The notes under the pieces: generated by a model
Told to the model about the DNA's origin: nothing
What the model saw: only the letters and a program-made list of their open reading frames with translations
Databases searched by the model: none
In this document: positions 33,782 through 44,514 of the stretch, in pieces
Numbering within the stretch: position 1 is the stretch's first letter
How the letters are laid out: every line of letters begins with the position of its first letter
Assembly (NCBI RefSeq): GCF_006539185.1
Contig: NZ_BJMN01000055.1
Location: 1 to 64,000 of the forward strand
DNA length: 64,000 nt
Direction of reading: 5' to 3'
Origin: Streptomyces gardneri
GTDB lineage: Bacteria; Actinomycetota; Actinomycetes; Streptomycetales; Streptomycetaceae
Position numbers and translations under genes: made by a program

Positions 33782-33782
<1 letters not shown>
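33102..33782 (+). CDS. purQ: Phosphoribosylformylglycinamidine synthase subunit PurQ (glutaminase)
   Basis: Class I glutamine amidotransferase that supplies ammonia to PurL, 226 residues. ARIGVVTFPGTLDDQDALRA begins the domain; the catalytic Cys is in VLGICNGFQIL, and the His/Glu pair is in LMPHPEHAVE. GTG start within the purS stop; its own stop shares one base with the purL ATG (TGATG). Both junctions indicate translational coupling of a stoichiometric complex. Confidence 0.96.
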
Positions 33783-36031
<2,249 letters not shown>

Positions 36032-36058
36032 TCCGACGGATCCGACGCTCTGCGAGAG

Positions 36059-36085
36059 AGCCCCCGCCCCTTCCGGGCGGGGGCT
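36059..36085 (+). terminator. Hairpin terminator after purL
   Basis: AGCCCCCGCCC (36059-36069) pairs with GGGCGGGGGCT (36075-36085), loop CTTCC, followed by TT. It is 27 bases past the purL stop. Confidence 0.9.
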
Positions 36086-36105
36086 TTCGCGTTGTCCGCT
36101 TGCAC

Positions 36106-36129
36106 GAGATTACGTAATTACGTAATCTC
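36106..36129. promoter_or_regulatory. 24-bp perfect palindrome at the ArsR gene start
   Basis: The arm GAGATTACGTAA (36106-36117) is followed at once by its exact reverse complement TTACGTAATCTC (36118-36129). It ends six bases before the ArsR-family start codon at 36136 and contains the -10 or start region, so the regulator probably binds it and represses itself and the downstream peptidase. Confidence 0.8.
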
Positions 36130-36135
36130 CGAGGA

Positions 36136-36642
36136 ATGGAGCTGGAAGAGCGGGTGGCCGAGCTGGAACGGCGCATGGCCGCCCTTGAGGGTGCCGAGCG
36201 CCCCGTACCCGAGGCCGTCGACGCCACCTTCTGGGCCCTGGAGGGCTTCAAGGCGGAGCTCGCCGAGGCCGGGGAGCGGGGCGCCGACGGCGGTGTGCTG
36301 TTCACGGGGTCGGTCCGACTGCCGACCGACGAGCGGTACGAGTGGCAGTTCGGCGCGCTCACCGAGCGGCTGCTCGACGAGGAGTGGGCCGCGACCGCCG
36401 ACTCCTTCGCCGCGCTCGGCCATCCCGTACGGCTCCGGCTGCTGCGGGAGATCCTCGGCGGCCGCCGTACCGCCGCCGAGCTGGCGGAGTCGGAGGAGAT
36501 CGGCACGACCGGCCAGATCTACCACCACCTGAAGCAGCTGACCGGCGCCGGCTGGCTCCACACCACGGGCCGCGGCCGCTACGAGGTCCCCGGGGCCCGG
36601 GTCGTCCCGCTCCTGGTGATGCTCACCGCCGCCCGCCCGTAG
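36136..36642 (+). CDS. ArsR-family winged-helix regulator with N-terminal coiled coil
   Basis: A 168-residue regulator. Residues 1-20 (MELEERVAELERRMAALEGA) form a short coiled coil. Residues 70-165 are the winged helix: FAALGHPVRLRLLREILGG, then RRTAAELAESEEIGTTGQIY with HHLKQLTGAGWLHTTGRGRY and the wing. This last pattern is shared with ArsR-type regulators that pair with transporters or peptidases in Actinobacteria. No metal-binding Cys is present. A perfect 24-base palindrome lies directly upstream. The M23 peptidase gene begins 26 bases after the stop and is probably coregulated. Confidence 0.88.
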   Translation: MELEERVAELERRMAALEGAERPVPEAVDATFWALEGFKAELAEAGERGADGGVLFTGSVRLPTDERYEWQFGALTERLLDEEWAATADSFAALGHPVRLRLLREILGGRRTAAELAESEEIGTTGQIYHHLKQLTGAGWLHTTGRGRYEVPGARVVPLLVMLTAARP

Positions 36643-36667
36643 CAAAGCGCACCCAGGGGGAACGTCC

Positions 36668-37525
36668 ATGCTTTCGCGTAAGTCCGTACTGCTGCTCCAC
36701 CGCGTGCTCTGGCTGCTGTTCGCCGGGCAGGCGCTCGTCTCGGTGGCGGTCGACCCGCCGTATCCGTACTGGGCGGGCTGGCTGCCGGCGCTCGCCGGCG
36801 CCGCTCTCGGCATCGGCCTCGTCGTCACCGGCCGCCGCCGGATCGCCGCGGGGCCGCGCGCGACGGTCGAGGTGGGCCCGCCCGTCGCCGGCCGCTGGTC
36901 CGCGATGAACAGCCCGGCCGACCGGACGCCGAGCCACGGCACGCACCAGTACGGCCAGACGTACGCCATCGACATCGTGGCGGAGGACGAGGAGCGCCCG
37001 CGCCCCGCCTTCGCCCCGCTCTGGCCCCTCGTCCGCCGCAACCAGCACTTCCCGGCCTTCGACGCGCCCCTGCTCGCCGTCGCCGACGCGACCGTCGTGC
37101 ACGCCGAGGACGGCCAGCGCGACCACCTCAGCCGCAACTCCCTGCCCGCGGTGCTCTATCTGATGCTGATCGAGTCCGCCGTCCGCGTCCTCGCGGGCGC
37201 CCGCCGGGTGACCGGCAACCACCTGGTCCTCGACCTCGGCGACGGTACGTACGCGATGTACGCGCACCTGCGGCGCGGCTCGCTCGCCGTCCGCGCGGGC
37301 GACCGGGTCGTCGCCGGCCAGGAACTCGCCCGGTGCGGCAACTCCGGCAACTCCACCGAGCCCCACGTCCACTTCCAGCTGATGGACGGCCCGGACCTGG
37401 AGACGGCCCGGGGCGTTCCGTTCACCTGGCGCGGCGTCGGCGTACCGGCGAACGGCGAGACGTTCACGGCGCCGGGCCACGCGGCGGCCCCGGCCGGGGA
37501 GGCGCCGGGCTACGCGGCGGCCTGA
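36668..37525 (+). CDS. M23 family metallopeptidase, membrane-anchored
   Basis: A 285-residue protein. Two hydrophobic segments near the N-terminus (LLLHRVLWLLFAGQALVSVA about 8-27 and WLPALAGAALGIGLVVTG about 37-54) anchor it. The LytM domain shows HGTHQYGQTYAIDIV (zinc His and Asp), DGTYAMYAHLRRGSLAVRAG and HVHFQLMDG with the second zinc ligands. M23 enzymes cut peptidoglycan cross-links or act as scaffolds. The start ATG 36668 follows AGGGGGAACG. It lies behind the ArsR gene in one probable operon; its end overlaps the convergent SnoaL gene by 16 bases. Confidence 0.88.
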   Translation: MLSRKSVLLLHRVLWLLFAGQALVSVAVDPPYPYWAGWLPALAGAALGIGLVVTGRRRIAAGPRATVEVGPPVAGRWSAMNSPADRTPSHGTHQYGQTYAIDIVAEDEERPRPAFAPLWPLVRRNQHFPAFDAPLLAVADATVVHAEDGQRDHLSRNSLPAVLYLMLIESAVRVLAGARRVTGNHLVLDLGDGTYAMYAHLRRGSLAVRAGDRVVAGQELARCGNSGNSTEPHVHFQLMDGPDLETARGVPFTWRGVGVPANGETFTAPGHAAAPAGEAPGYAAA

Positions 37526-37917
37526 CCCCAGAAGGCGTCGGACTGCTCGATGTCCTCGACGCACTCGTCGATGTCGGTGATCTTGCCGCCCATGATCGTG
37601 AAGATCAGCGCGCCCTTCATCTCGATGCCCCGGTCGCCCCGCTCGGCGAAGAAGGTGTTCGCCGCGACGGCGTGGCCGCGGCCGTCGATGCTGATGCTGT
37701 CCATCTGGACCTGCATCTTGCCGTTGGTGAGCTCGAACATCTTTCCGTACATGGCGAGGATGTTGTCGCGGCCCTTGAAGTGCCCGGATATCTGGCTGCT
37801 GCCGGGCGAGTGGTGCGTACAGTCCGCCGTCATCAGGGTGCCGACGGTCTCCATGTCTCCTTGGGTCCACGCCTCGAAGCCCCGGCGGACCAGAGCGATG
37901 TCAGGGTGCTCGGTCAT
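37510..37917 (-). CDS. SnoaL-like nuclear transport factor 2 fold protein
   Basis: A 135-residue NTF2-like protein. VRRGFEAWTQGDMETVGTLM with TADCTHHSPG and GRDNILAMYGKMFELTNGKM are typical of the SnoaL-like branch, small cone-shaped folds used as cyclases, isomerases or simple binding proteins. Catalytic residues cannot be fixed. Start ATG 37917 matches the conserved start of the fold. The gene is convergent with the M23 gene and overlaps it. Confidence 0.85.
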   Translation of the reverse strand: MTEHPDIALVRRGFEAWTQGDMETVGTLMTADCTHHSPGSSQISGHFKGRDNILAMYGKMFELTNGKMQVQMDSISIDGRGHAVAANTFFAERGDRGIEMKGALIFTIMGGKITDIDECVEDIEQSDAFWGQAAA

Positions 37918-38001
37918 GGCCGCTCGACCCCTCTCGTACGCGTTGAGGTGTGTGCGGGAAGCCCTCCCGCTTCCCTCCAGTCTCCGGCTACCCTCGCCCC
38001 C

Positions 38002-38790
38002 ATGCCACCGGCCAAGAAGCGCACCCGCAGCTACGACTCCGCCAAGACCCGGGCCGCCGTCCTCGCCCAGTTCGGGAACGTACGGGACGGGGTCGCGGCC
38101 CTGACGCCCGAGCAGCTGGACGCGCCGACGCGGCTGGGGGAGTGGACCGTGCGGGAGCTCGCGGCCCACGTGACGATGGCCCTGGGCGCGGTCGCCCGGC
38201 ACCTCGGGGAGCCCGAGCCCGCCCGGCAGGAACTGGCCCTGGTCGACTGGCCCATGGCCACGGTCACGGCCGCCGCGCGGATCGACACGGACACCCGGGC
38301 GATCGACACGAGCGACCTTCCCGGGCTGTACGAGCGGACGGCCGCCCTGTACGAGGAGCGGGTCGCGGAGGCCGCCGACGGACGGCTGGTCGGGGCCCGG
38401 CTCGGCGCCATGACCCTCGCCGACTTCCTGGTCACCCGGGCCCTCGAACTGGTCGTCCACACCGACGACCTGAACGCGGCGACCGGCGCCGGCATCCCGT
38501 ACGACCGCCAGGCCCTCGCCGCCTGCGTCCGGCTGCTCGCCGACGCCCTCGCGACGAAGGCCCCCGGCGGCGCCGTCGAGGTGCGGATCCCGCCGTACGC
38601 GGTCGTGCAGTGCGTGGAGGGCCCCCGGCACACCCGGGGCACTCCGCCCAACGTCGTCGAGACGGACCCGCTGACCTGGATCAGGCTCGCGACGGGCCGC
38701 GCGGAGTGGGCGGTGGAGAAGGAGGCCGCCCACGTCAGCGCGAGCGGCGAACGCGCTGACCTGTCCGCCGTCCTGCCGGTCCTCTCCTAG
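38002..38790 (+). CDS. Maleylpyruvate isomerase family (DinB-like) mycothiol-type protein
   Basis: A 262-residue protein of the actinobacterial maleylpyruvate isomerase family. GVAALTPEQLDAPTRLGEWT with VRELAAHV is the N-terminal DinB-like bundle with a zinc His, and LVTRALELVVHTDDLNAATG carries the other His/Asp/Glu metal ligands. The C-terminal 80 residues (AVEVRIPPYAVVQC to DPLTWIRLATG) form the sterol-carrier-like second domain common in this family. Members use mycothiol or have unknown thiol-transfer roles. Start ATG 38002, 84 bases from the divergent SnoaL gene. Confidence 0.85.
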   Translation: MPPAKKRTRSYDSAKTRAAVLAQFGNVRDGVAALTPEQLDAPTRLGEWTVRELAAHVTMALGAVARHLGEPEPARQELALVDWPMATVTAAARIDTDTRAIDTSDLPGLYERTAALYEERVAEAADGRLVGARLGAMTLADFLVTRALELVVHTDDLNAATGAGIPYDRQALAACVRLLADALATKAPGGAVEVRIPPYAVVQCVEGPRHTRGTPPNVVETDPLTWIRLATGRAEWAVEKEAAHVSASGERADLSAVLPVLS

Positions 38791-38848
38791 GCGATCTCTC
38801 CCGGGCGACCTCGCGGAACCGGACGGCGGGCCCGCCCGTCCCATCTCC

Positions 38849-39664
38849 ATGCCGAAGCCACGAGCCCTCGCCGCCCTGGTCCCCCTCCTGCTCCTCGCGG
38901 CCACCGCCACCGCCTGCGGTACGGACCCGGGCCCCGGCGCCGGCCAGGCCGGGACCGTCGCCCCCGCCCTGCCCGTCAGCGGTACGCACTGGTCGATCAA
39001 GGCCGTGACGGTCGACGGGCGCAGGTCCACCGCCCCCGCCGACGCGCGCGTCGAGTTCAAGGAGGACGGCCGCGCCCAGGGGAACACCGGCTGCAACCAC
39101 TTCGGCGCCACCGTCGCGGTGAACGGCGACACCCTCACCGTCACCCAGAACGAGATCACCGAGATCGGCTGCCCCGGTGACCGGGATCGCTTCGAGAAGG
39201 AGCTGATCACGGCCTTCTCGGGTGCGCTCAAGGGCACAATCAAGGGGGAGCGGTTCACCCTCGCCTCGGCCGACGGCCGGAACGGCCTCGAACTGACCTC
39301 GGAGCCGGGCGCCCCGCTGCGCGGCACTACCTGGCACATCGACTCGCTCGTCTCCGGCGCGACGGTCAGCTCCCTGCCCCCCGGCAGCGGCGGCAAGGCG
39401 CGGATCGTCCTCGGTGAGGACGGCCGGGTCACCGGCAACCTGGGCTGCAACAACTTCTCCGCGACCGCCCGGGTCGACGGCACCACCCTCACCGTCGAGG
39501 GGCCGGCGGCGACCACCCGCATGCGGTGCGCGAGCCCGGAGATGGAGCTGGAGACGAAGCTGTACGAGCTCCTCGACGGCCCGCTCACCTACCGCCTCGA
39601 CCACCGGACGCTGACCCTCACCGACCCCTCGGGCGAGGGCCTCACGGCCACGGTGGCGGGGTAG
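38849..39664 (+). CDS. Lipoprotein with two META domains
   Basis: A 271-residue lipoprotein. The signal peptide ends in the lipobox LAATATAC, so the Cys near residue 23 should be lipidated and the protein anchored outside the membrane. Two META (HslJ-like) domains follow: GTHWSIKAVTVDG to GNTGCNHFGATV (about 42-140) and GTTWHIDSLVSGATV to GNLGCNNFSATARV (about 165-270). The Gly-x-x-Gly-Cys-Asn motif recurs in both. META proteins are linked to stress and novobiocin resistance in enteric bacteria, but the role here is unknown. No neighbour explains it. Confidence 0.9.
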   Translation: MPKPRALAALVPLLLLAATATACGTDPGPGAGQAGTVAPALPVSGTHWSIKAVTVDGRRSTAPADARVEFKEDGRAQGNTGCNHFGATVAVNGDTLTVTQNEITEIGCPGDRDRFEKELITAFSGALKGTIKGERFTLASADGRNGLELTSEPGAPLRGTTWHIDSLVSGATVSSLPPGSGGKARIVLGEDGRVTGNLGCNNFSATARVDGTTLTVEGPAATTRMRCASPEMELETKLYELLDGPLTYRLDHRTLTLTDPSGEGLTATVAG

Positions 39665-39845
39665 CACCCTCGAAAGAAGGTGCACTCCGTCACATCGCGG
39701 GGGACCTCGATGGCTGGTACGAGCGTCTGCTCATCGAGGTCCCGGGGCGGGAATCCCTTCCCGCGCCTGCTTCGTAGGCCTCTCCAAGCCCGAGATGATC
39801 ATTTCGTGCGATCCCACGAGTGGCGCAGTCGCCGCTTTTCTTCAA

Positions 39846-39875
39846 TTCGGACCAGTGGTCGAGCCCGACTACACT
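39846..39875 (+). promoter_or_regulatory. purF promoter (leaderless)
   Basis: -35 TTCGGA (39846-39851), an 18-base spacer and -10 TACACT (39870-39875). The purF GTG at 39883 lies seven bases after the -10, so transcription should begin at the start codon. No Shine-Dalgarno sequence is present. Confidence 0.6.
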
Positions 39876-39882
39876 CGGAAAC

Positions 39883-41409
39883 GTGCCACGTGGTGACGGT
39901 CGACTCAATCACGACTTGCTCCCCGGAGAGAAAGGCCCTCAGGACGCTTGTGGCGTCTTCGGTGTCTGGGCTCCGGGTGAAGAGGTCGCAAAGCTCACGT
40001 ACTTCGGGCTCTACGCCCTCCAGCATCGGGGCCAGGAATCCGCGGGTATCGCGGTTAGCAACGGCTCCCAGATCCTCGTCTTCAAGGACATGGGCCTCGT
40101 GTCCCAGGTCTTCGACGAGACCTCTCTCGGCTCCCTCCAAGGTCATATCGCGGTCGGTCACGCCCGCTACTCGACCACCGGGGCGTCCGTGTGGGAGAAC
40201 GCGCAGCCGACGTTCAGGGCGACCGCCCACGGCTCGATCGCGCTCGGCCACAACGGCAACCTGGTGAACACGGCGCAGCTCGCCGAGATGGTCGCCGACC
40301 TGCCCAAGAAGGAAGGCCGCAGCACCCGCGTCGCGGCCACCAACGACACCGACCTGCTCACGGCGCTCCTCGCCGCGCAGGTCGACGACGAGGGCACGCC
40401 GCTCACCATCGAGGAAGGTGCCGCCAAGGTCCTTCCCGATGTCCGGGGCGCCTTCTCCCTCGTCTTCATGGACGAGCACACGCTCTACGCGGCCCGTGAC
40501 CCGCAGGGCATCCGCCCGCTGGTCCTCGGCCGTCTGGAGCGCGGCTGGGTCGTCGCGTCCGAGTCCGCCGCCCTCGACATCTGCGGTGCCAGCTACGTCC
40601 GCGAGGTCGAGCCGGGCGAGATGATCGCGATCGACGAGAACGGCATCCGTACCTCGCGATTCGCGGAAGCGAAGCCCAAGGGCTGTGTCTTCGAGTACGT
40701 GTACCTGGCTCGCCCCGACACCGACATCGCCGGGCGGAACGTCTACCTCTCCCGTGTGGAGATGGGCCGCCGCCTCGCGAAGGAGGCGCCGGTCGAGGCC
40801 GACCTGGTGATAGCGACACCGGAGTCGGGCACCCCGGCCGCCATCGGCTACGCCGAGGCCTCGGGCATCCCCTTCGGCGCGGGCCTGGTGAAGAACGCCT
40901 ACGTCGGGCGCACCTTCATCCAGCCCTCCCAGACCATCCGCCAGCTCGGCATCCGGCTGAAGCTGAACCCGCTCAAGGAAGTCATCAAGGGCAAGCGCCT
41001 GGTGGTCGTCGACGACTCGATCGTCCGCGGCAACACCCAGCGCGCGCTCGTCCGGATGCTCCGCGAGGCCGGCGCGGCCGAGATCCACATCCGGATCTCC
41101 TCGCCGCCGGTGAAGTGGCCCTGCTTCTTCGGCATCGACTTCGCCACCCGTGCGGAGCTGATCGCCAACGGCATGTCGATCGACGAGATCGGCAAGTCGC
41201 TCGGGGCGGACTCGCTCTCGTACATCTCCCTGGAGGGGATGATCGAGGCGACCACCATCCAGAAGCCGAACCTCTGCCGTGCCTGCTTCGACGGCGAGTA
41301 CCCGATGGAGCTTCCGGACCCCGAGCTCCTCGGCAAGCAGCTCCTGGAGACCGAGCTGGCCGCGGGACCGGCCGCCACCGCGGCCTCCGACGCCCTGCGC
41401 CGCCCGTAA
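39883..41409 (+). CDS. purF: Amidophosphoribosyltransferase
   Basis: First committed enzyme of purine synthesis: makes phosphoribosylamine from PRPP and glutamine. 508 residues. The 22-residue leader ending at DACGVFGV must be cut so that Cys23 becomes the N-terminal nucleophile of the class II amidotransferase domain; QHRGQESAGIAV and GHARYSTTG follow. The PRPP loop is VVVDDSIVRGNT, and Cys in FGIDFATR- and CRACFDGEYP-type motifs fits the iron-sulfur version. GTG 39883 is chosen by homology; a longer frame to 39820 overlaps the promoter. It is 44 bases from purM and probably cotranscribed. Confidence 0.96.
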   Translation: MPRGDGRLNHDLLPGEKGPQDACGVFGVWAPGEEVAKLTYFGLYALQHRGQESAGIAVSNGSQILVFKDMGLVSQVFDETSLGSLQGHIAVGHARYSTTGASVWENAQPTFRATAHGSIALGHNGNLVNTAQLAEMVADLPKKEGRSTRVAATNDTDLLTALLAAQVDDEGTPLTIEEGAAKVLPDVRGAFSLVFMDEHTLYAARDPQGIRPLVLGRLERGWVVASESAALDICGASYVREVEPGEMIAIDENGIRTSRFAEAKPKGCVFEYVYLARPDTDIAGRNVYLSRVEMGRRLAKEAPVEADLVIATPESGTPAAIGYAEASGIPFGAGLVKNAYVGRTFIQPSQTIRQLGIRLKLNPLKEVIKGKRLVVVDDSIVRGNTQRALVRMLREAGAAEIHIRISSPPVKWPCFFGIDFATRAELIANGMSIDEIGKSLGADSLSYISLEGMIEATTIQKPNLCRACFDGEYPMELPDPELLGKQLLETELAAGPAATAASDALRRP

Positions 41410-41453
41410 GACCCCGCTGCACACCCCGCAGTACGACACGAAAGTTCTTCAGC

Positions 41454-42533
41454 ATGTCTGAGTCCACCAGTGCCGGAAGCGGCGCCAGCTACGCGAGCGC
41501 GGGCGTCGACATCGAGGCGGGCGACCGCGCCGTCGAGCTCATGAAGGAGTGGGTGAAGAAGACCCAGCGCCCCGAGGTCCTCGGTGGCCTCGGCGGTTTC
41601 GCCGGTCTCTTCGACGCCTCCGCCCTCAAGCGCTACGAGCGCCCGCTGCTCGCCTCGGCGACCGACGGCGTCGGCACGAAGGTCGACATCGCCCGCCAGA
41701 TGGGCGTGTACGACACGATCGGCCACGACCTGGTCGCGATGGTCATGGACGACATCGTCGTCTGCGGCGCCGAGCCGCTCTTCATGACCGACTACATCTG
41801 CGTCGGCAAGGTCCACCCGGAGCGGGTCGCCGCCATCGTCAAGGGCATCGCCGAGGGCTGTGTCCTCGCCGGCTGCGCCCTGGTCGGCGGCGAGACCGCG
41901 GAGCACCCGGGCCTCCTCGGCCCGGACGACTTCGACGTCGCCGGCGCCGGCACGGGTGTCGTGGAGTACGACCGGCTCCTCGGCGCCGATCGCATCCGTA
42001 CGGGGGACGCGGTCATCGCCATGGCCTCCTCGGGTCTTCACTCCAACGGGTACTCGCTCGTCCGGCACGTGGTCTTCGACCGCGCCGGCATGACCCTGGA
42101 CCAGCAGGTCGAGGAGCTGGGCCGGACCCTCGGCGAGGAGCTCCTGGAGCCCACCAAGATCTACTCGCTGGACTGCCTGGCCCTCACCCGGACCACGGAC
42201 GTCCACGCGTACAGCCACATCACCGGCGGCGGTCTCGCAGCCAACCTGGCCCGGGTGATCCCGGACGGCCTGCACGCCACGGTCGACCGCTCCACCTGGA
42301 CCCCCGGCGCGATCTTCGACCTGGTCGGCAAGGCCGGTCAGGTGGAGCGCCTGGAGCTGGAGAAGACGCTGAACATGGGCGTCGGCATGATGGCCGTCGT
42401 GCCGGCCGACTCCGTGGACGCGGCCCTGACGACCCTCGCGGACCGCGGGGTCGAGTCCTGGGTCGCGGGCGAGATCACCGAGCGCGGCGCGCACACGACC
42501 GGCGCGGAGCTGGTCGGGGACTACGCGAAGTAG
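41454..42533 (+). CDS. purM: Phosphoribosylformylglycinamidine cyclo-ligase
   Basis: AIR synthase, the fifth step of purine synthesis, which closes the imidazole ring using ATP. 359 residues. SYASAGVDIEAGDRAVELMK is the start, LLASATDGVGTKVDIARQMG the nucleotide site, and VGGETAEHPG, ASSGLHSNGYSLVR and HITGGGLAANLARV the conserved motifs. Start ATG 41454 has no strong ribosome-binding site. The unit ends at the hairpin at 42546-42584. Confidence 0.97.
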   Translation: MSESTSAGSGASYASAGVDIEAGDRAVELMKEWVKKTQRPEVLGGLGGFAGLFDASALKRYERPLLASATDGVGTKVDIARQMGVYDTIGHDLVAMVMDDIVVCGAEPLFMTDYICVGKVHPERVAAIVKGIAEGCVLAGCALVGGETAEHPGLLGPDDFDVAGAGTGVVEYDRLLGADRIRTGDAVIAMASSGLHSNGYSLVRHVVFDRAGMTLDQQVEELGRTLGEELLEPTKIYSLDCLALTRTTDVHAYSHITGGGLAANLARVIPDGLHATVDRSTWTPGAIFDLVGKAGQVERLELEKTLNMGVGMMAVVPADSVDAALTTLADRGVESWVAGEITERGAHTTGAELVGDYAK

Positions 42534-42545
42534 GACAAGCGGGAG

Positions 42546-42584
42546 CGGCCCGGCAGCACCCCTCAGGGGGGCGCTGCCGGGCCG
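42546..42584 (+). terminator. Hairpin terminator after purM
   Basis: CGGCCCGGCAGC (42546-42557) pairs with GCTGCCGGGCCG (42573-42584), and CCCC/GGGG pair again inside the loop. TTCTCGTT follows. Confidence 0.88.
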
Positions 42585-42686
42585 TTCTCGTTACGGTCTC
42601 CCCGTCCGCGTACCCACAGAGGCGTACGCGGACAGCACGGAAACCCGTGCCGGGTATACCGGAACGGGTTTCGGTGATTCAGAAGG

Positions 42687-42938
42687 TCAAGCGCGACGTG
42701 GGGACGACGGACCGGACTCGTCGTCCTCGTCCTCGTCCTCGTCGTCGTAAAGAGACGCGTACTGCGCGTACGGGTCGTCTTCCTCGTCGTCGTCCTCGAA
42801 CGGCTCGCCATTCGGCGGCTGGTTCGAAGTCGAAGCGCCCAGCTCATTGGCCAGACGCGACAGGTCAGTCCCGCCGCTGCTGTACTTCAGCTGGCGGGCG
42901 ACCTTGGTCTGCTTGGCCTTTGCCCGGCCGCGCCCCAT
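42687..42938 (-). CDS. DUF3073 small protein
   Basis: An 83-residue actinobacterial protein of the DUF3073 family. It begins with the basic block MGRGRAKAKQTKVARQLKYS and ends with a strongly acidic tail (FEDDDEEDDPYAQYASLYDD and more Asp/Glu). The tail is encoded by a run of GTC/CTC-rich repeats on the plus strand (TCGTCCTCGTCCTCGTC). A basic head with an acidic tail suggests nucleic-acid or protein binding, but the role is unknown. Start ATG 42938. Confidence 0.88.
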   Translation of the reverse strand: MGRGRAKAKQTKVARQLKYSSGGTDLSRLANELGASTSNQPPNGEPFEDDDEEDDPYAQYASLYDDEDEDEDDESGPSSPRRA

Positions 42939-43237
42939 GGCTCGACCCCCTCGGTGACGGGGCTCGATGGCCCCAGAGTCTTGACACGCGTTCATGATTC
43001 GGAACGGACTCTCGAAAGAGAGACCGGCCCGTAGGGCTTCAACGGTACCTGTTTCCTCGGCTCTACGGTACGCCGTGCGCATCACATACCTCGGTACAGA
43101 ACCTTCGAGGCGCCCTTTCCTCGCTGGTCAATCGCGATTTTAACCTCTTCTTGAGGGTCGACCCGCCGGGAGGGGTGAGCGATGTCTCTCCCGGTGCCCC
43201 CCGCGGCGGGCCGATCCTCCGCGAGCCCGGACGGGGC

Positions 43238-44338
43238 TCAGCCCCGTCGGGCCTCCGCCATCCGCTGCTCGGCGATGCGGTCGGCCGCGGCGGCCGGCGG
43301 AATGCCGTCCGCGTTCGCACGTGCGAATATGGCCAGCGTGGTGTCGAAGATCTTCGTGGCCTTCGCCTTGCAGCGGTCGAAGTCGAAGCCGTGCAGCTCG
43401 TCGGCGACCTGGATCACGCCACCGGCGTTGACCACGTAGTCGGGCGCGTAGAGGATCCCGCGGTCCGACAGGTCCTTCTCGACACCGGGGTGCGCGAGCT
43501 GGTTGTTGGCCGCGCCGCAGACGATCTTCGCGGTGAGGACGGGCACGGTCTCGTCGTTCAGGGCGCCGCCGAGCGCGCAGGGCGCGTAGACGTCCAGGCC
43601 CTCGACACGGATCAGCGCGTCCGTGTCGGCGACGACGGTGACCTGCGGGTGCTTGTCGGTGATCCGGCGGACCGACTCCTCGCGCACATCGGTGATCACG
43701 ACATCGGCGCCGTCCTCCAGGAGGTGCTCGACGAGGTAGTGGCCGACCTTGCCGACGCCCGCGACGCCGACCTTGCGGCCGCGCAGCGTCGGGTCGCCCC
43801 ACAGGGTCTGCGCGGAGGCGCGCATGCCCTGGAAGACGCCGAAGGCGGTGAGGACCGAGGAGTCGCCGGCGCCGCCGTTCTCGGGGGAGCGGCCGGTGGT
43901 CCACCGGTTCTCGCGGGCGACGACGTCCATGTCGGCGACGTAGGTGCCGACGTCGCAGGCCGTGACGTAGCGGCCGCCGAGGGACGCCACCATGCGCCCG
44001 TAGGCGAGCAGCAGCTCGTCGGTCTTGATCTTCTCCGGGTCCCCGATGATGACGGCCTTGCCGCCGCCGTGGTCGAGGCCGGCCATGGCGTTCTTGTACG
44101 ACATGCCGCGCGAGAGGTTGAGCGCGTCGGCGATCGCCTCGGCCTCGGTGGCGTACGGGTAGAAGCGAGTTCCGCCGAGGGCCGGGCCCAGGGCGGTGGA
44201 GTGGATGGCGATGACGGCCTTGAGGCCGGTGGCGCGGTCCTGGCAGAGCACGACTTGCTCGTGGCCACCCTGCTCCGAGTGGAACAAGGTGTGCAGCACG
44301 TCTGCGGGAACGACAGGAACGCCGGTCACATCGGTCAC
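43238..44338 (-). CDS. vdh: Valine (branched-chain amino acid) dehydrogenase
   Basis: A 366-residue Glu/Leu/Phe/Val dehydrogenase that oxidatively deaminates branched-chain amino acids with NAD, supplying precursors for fatty acids and polyketides. HSTALGPALGGTRFYPY and GLDHGGGKAVIIGDP carry the substrate-binding and catalytic Lys residues; KVGVAGVGKVGHYLVEHLLE is the NAD-binding Rossmann motif. The length and sequence fit Streptomyces Vdh. The start is GTG 44338 with GGGAG eight bases upstream; an in-frame TTG at 44353 is possible. It is divergent from the next gene. Confidence 0.93.
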   Translation of the reverse strand: MTDVTGVPVVPADVLHTLFHSEQGGHEQVVLCQDRATGLKAVIAIHSTALGPALGGTRFYPYATEAEAIADALNLSRGMSYKNAMAGLDHGGGKAVIIGDPEKIKTDELLLAYGRMVASLGGRYVTACDVGTYVADMDVVARENRWTTGRSPENGGAGDSSVLTAFGVFQGMRASAQTLWGDPTLRGRKVGVAGVGKVGHYLVEHLLEDGADVVITDVREESVRRITDKHPQVTVVADTDALIRVEGLDVYAPCALGGALNDETVPVLTAKIVCGAANNQLAHPGVEKDLSDRGILYAPDYVVNAGGVIQVADELHGFDFDRCKAKATKIFDTTLAIFARANADGIPPAAAADRIAEQRMAEARRG

Positions 44339-44514
44339 GGTGGTGACTCCCAAGTACGAAGCGGCGGTTGGCGGCCCTCCCTATGGGTGGGGGAGGACCA
44401 GTTCGGCAAGAGAGTAAGTCCTACCTGTGCGTAGATCGGCAGCAGTGCTCAGGATCACCCTCTGTCCTCCGGGATCATCCCCTCCCGGAGTACCTCCGTG
44501 GAAGGATTCGCGGC

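Noticed and set aside
39665..39845. A short frame encoding LRHIAGDLDGWYERLL between the META lipoprotein and purF
   Set aside because: The segment looks protein-like but has no start codon in frame outside the META gene, so it is not called; it may be a remnant.
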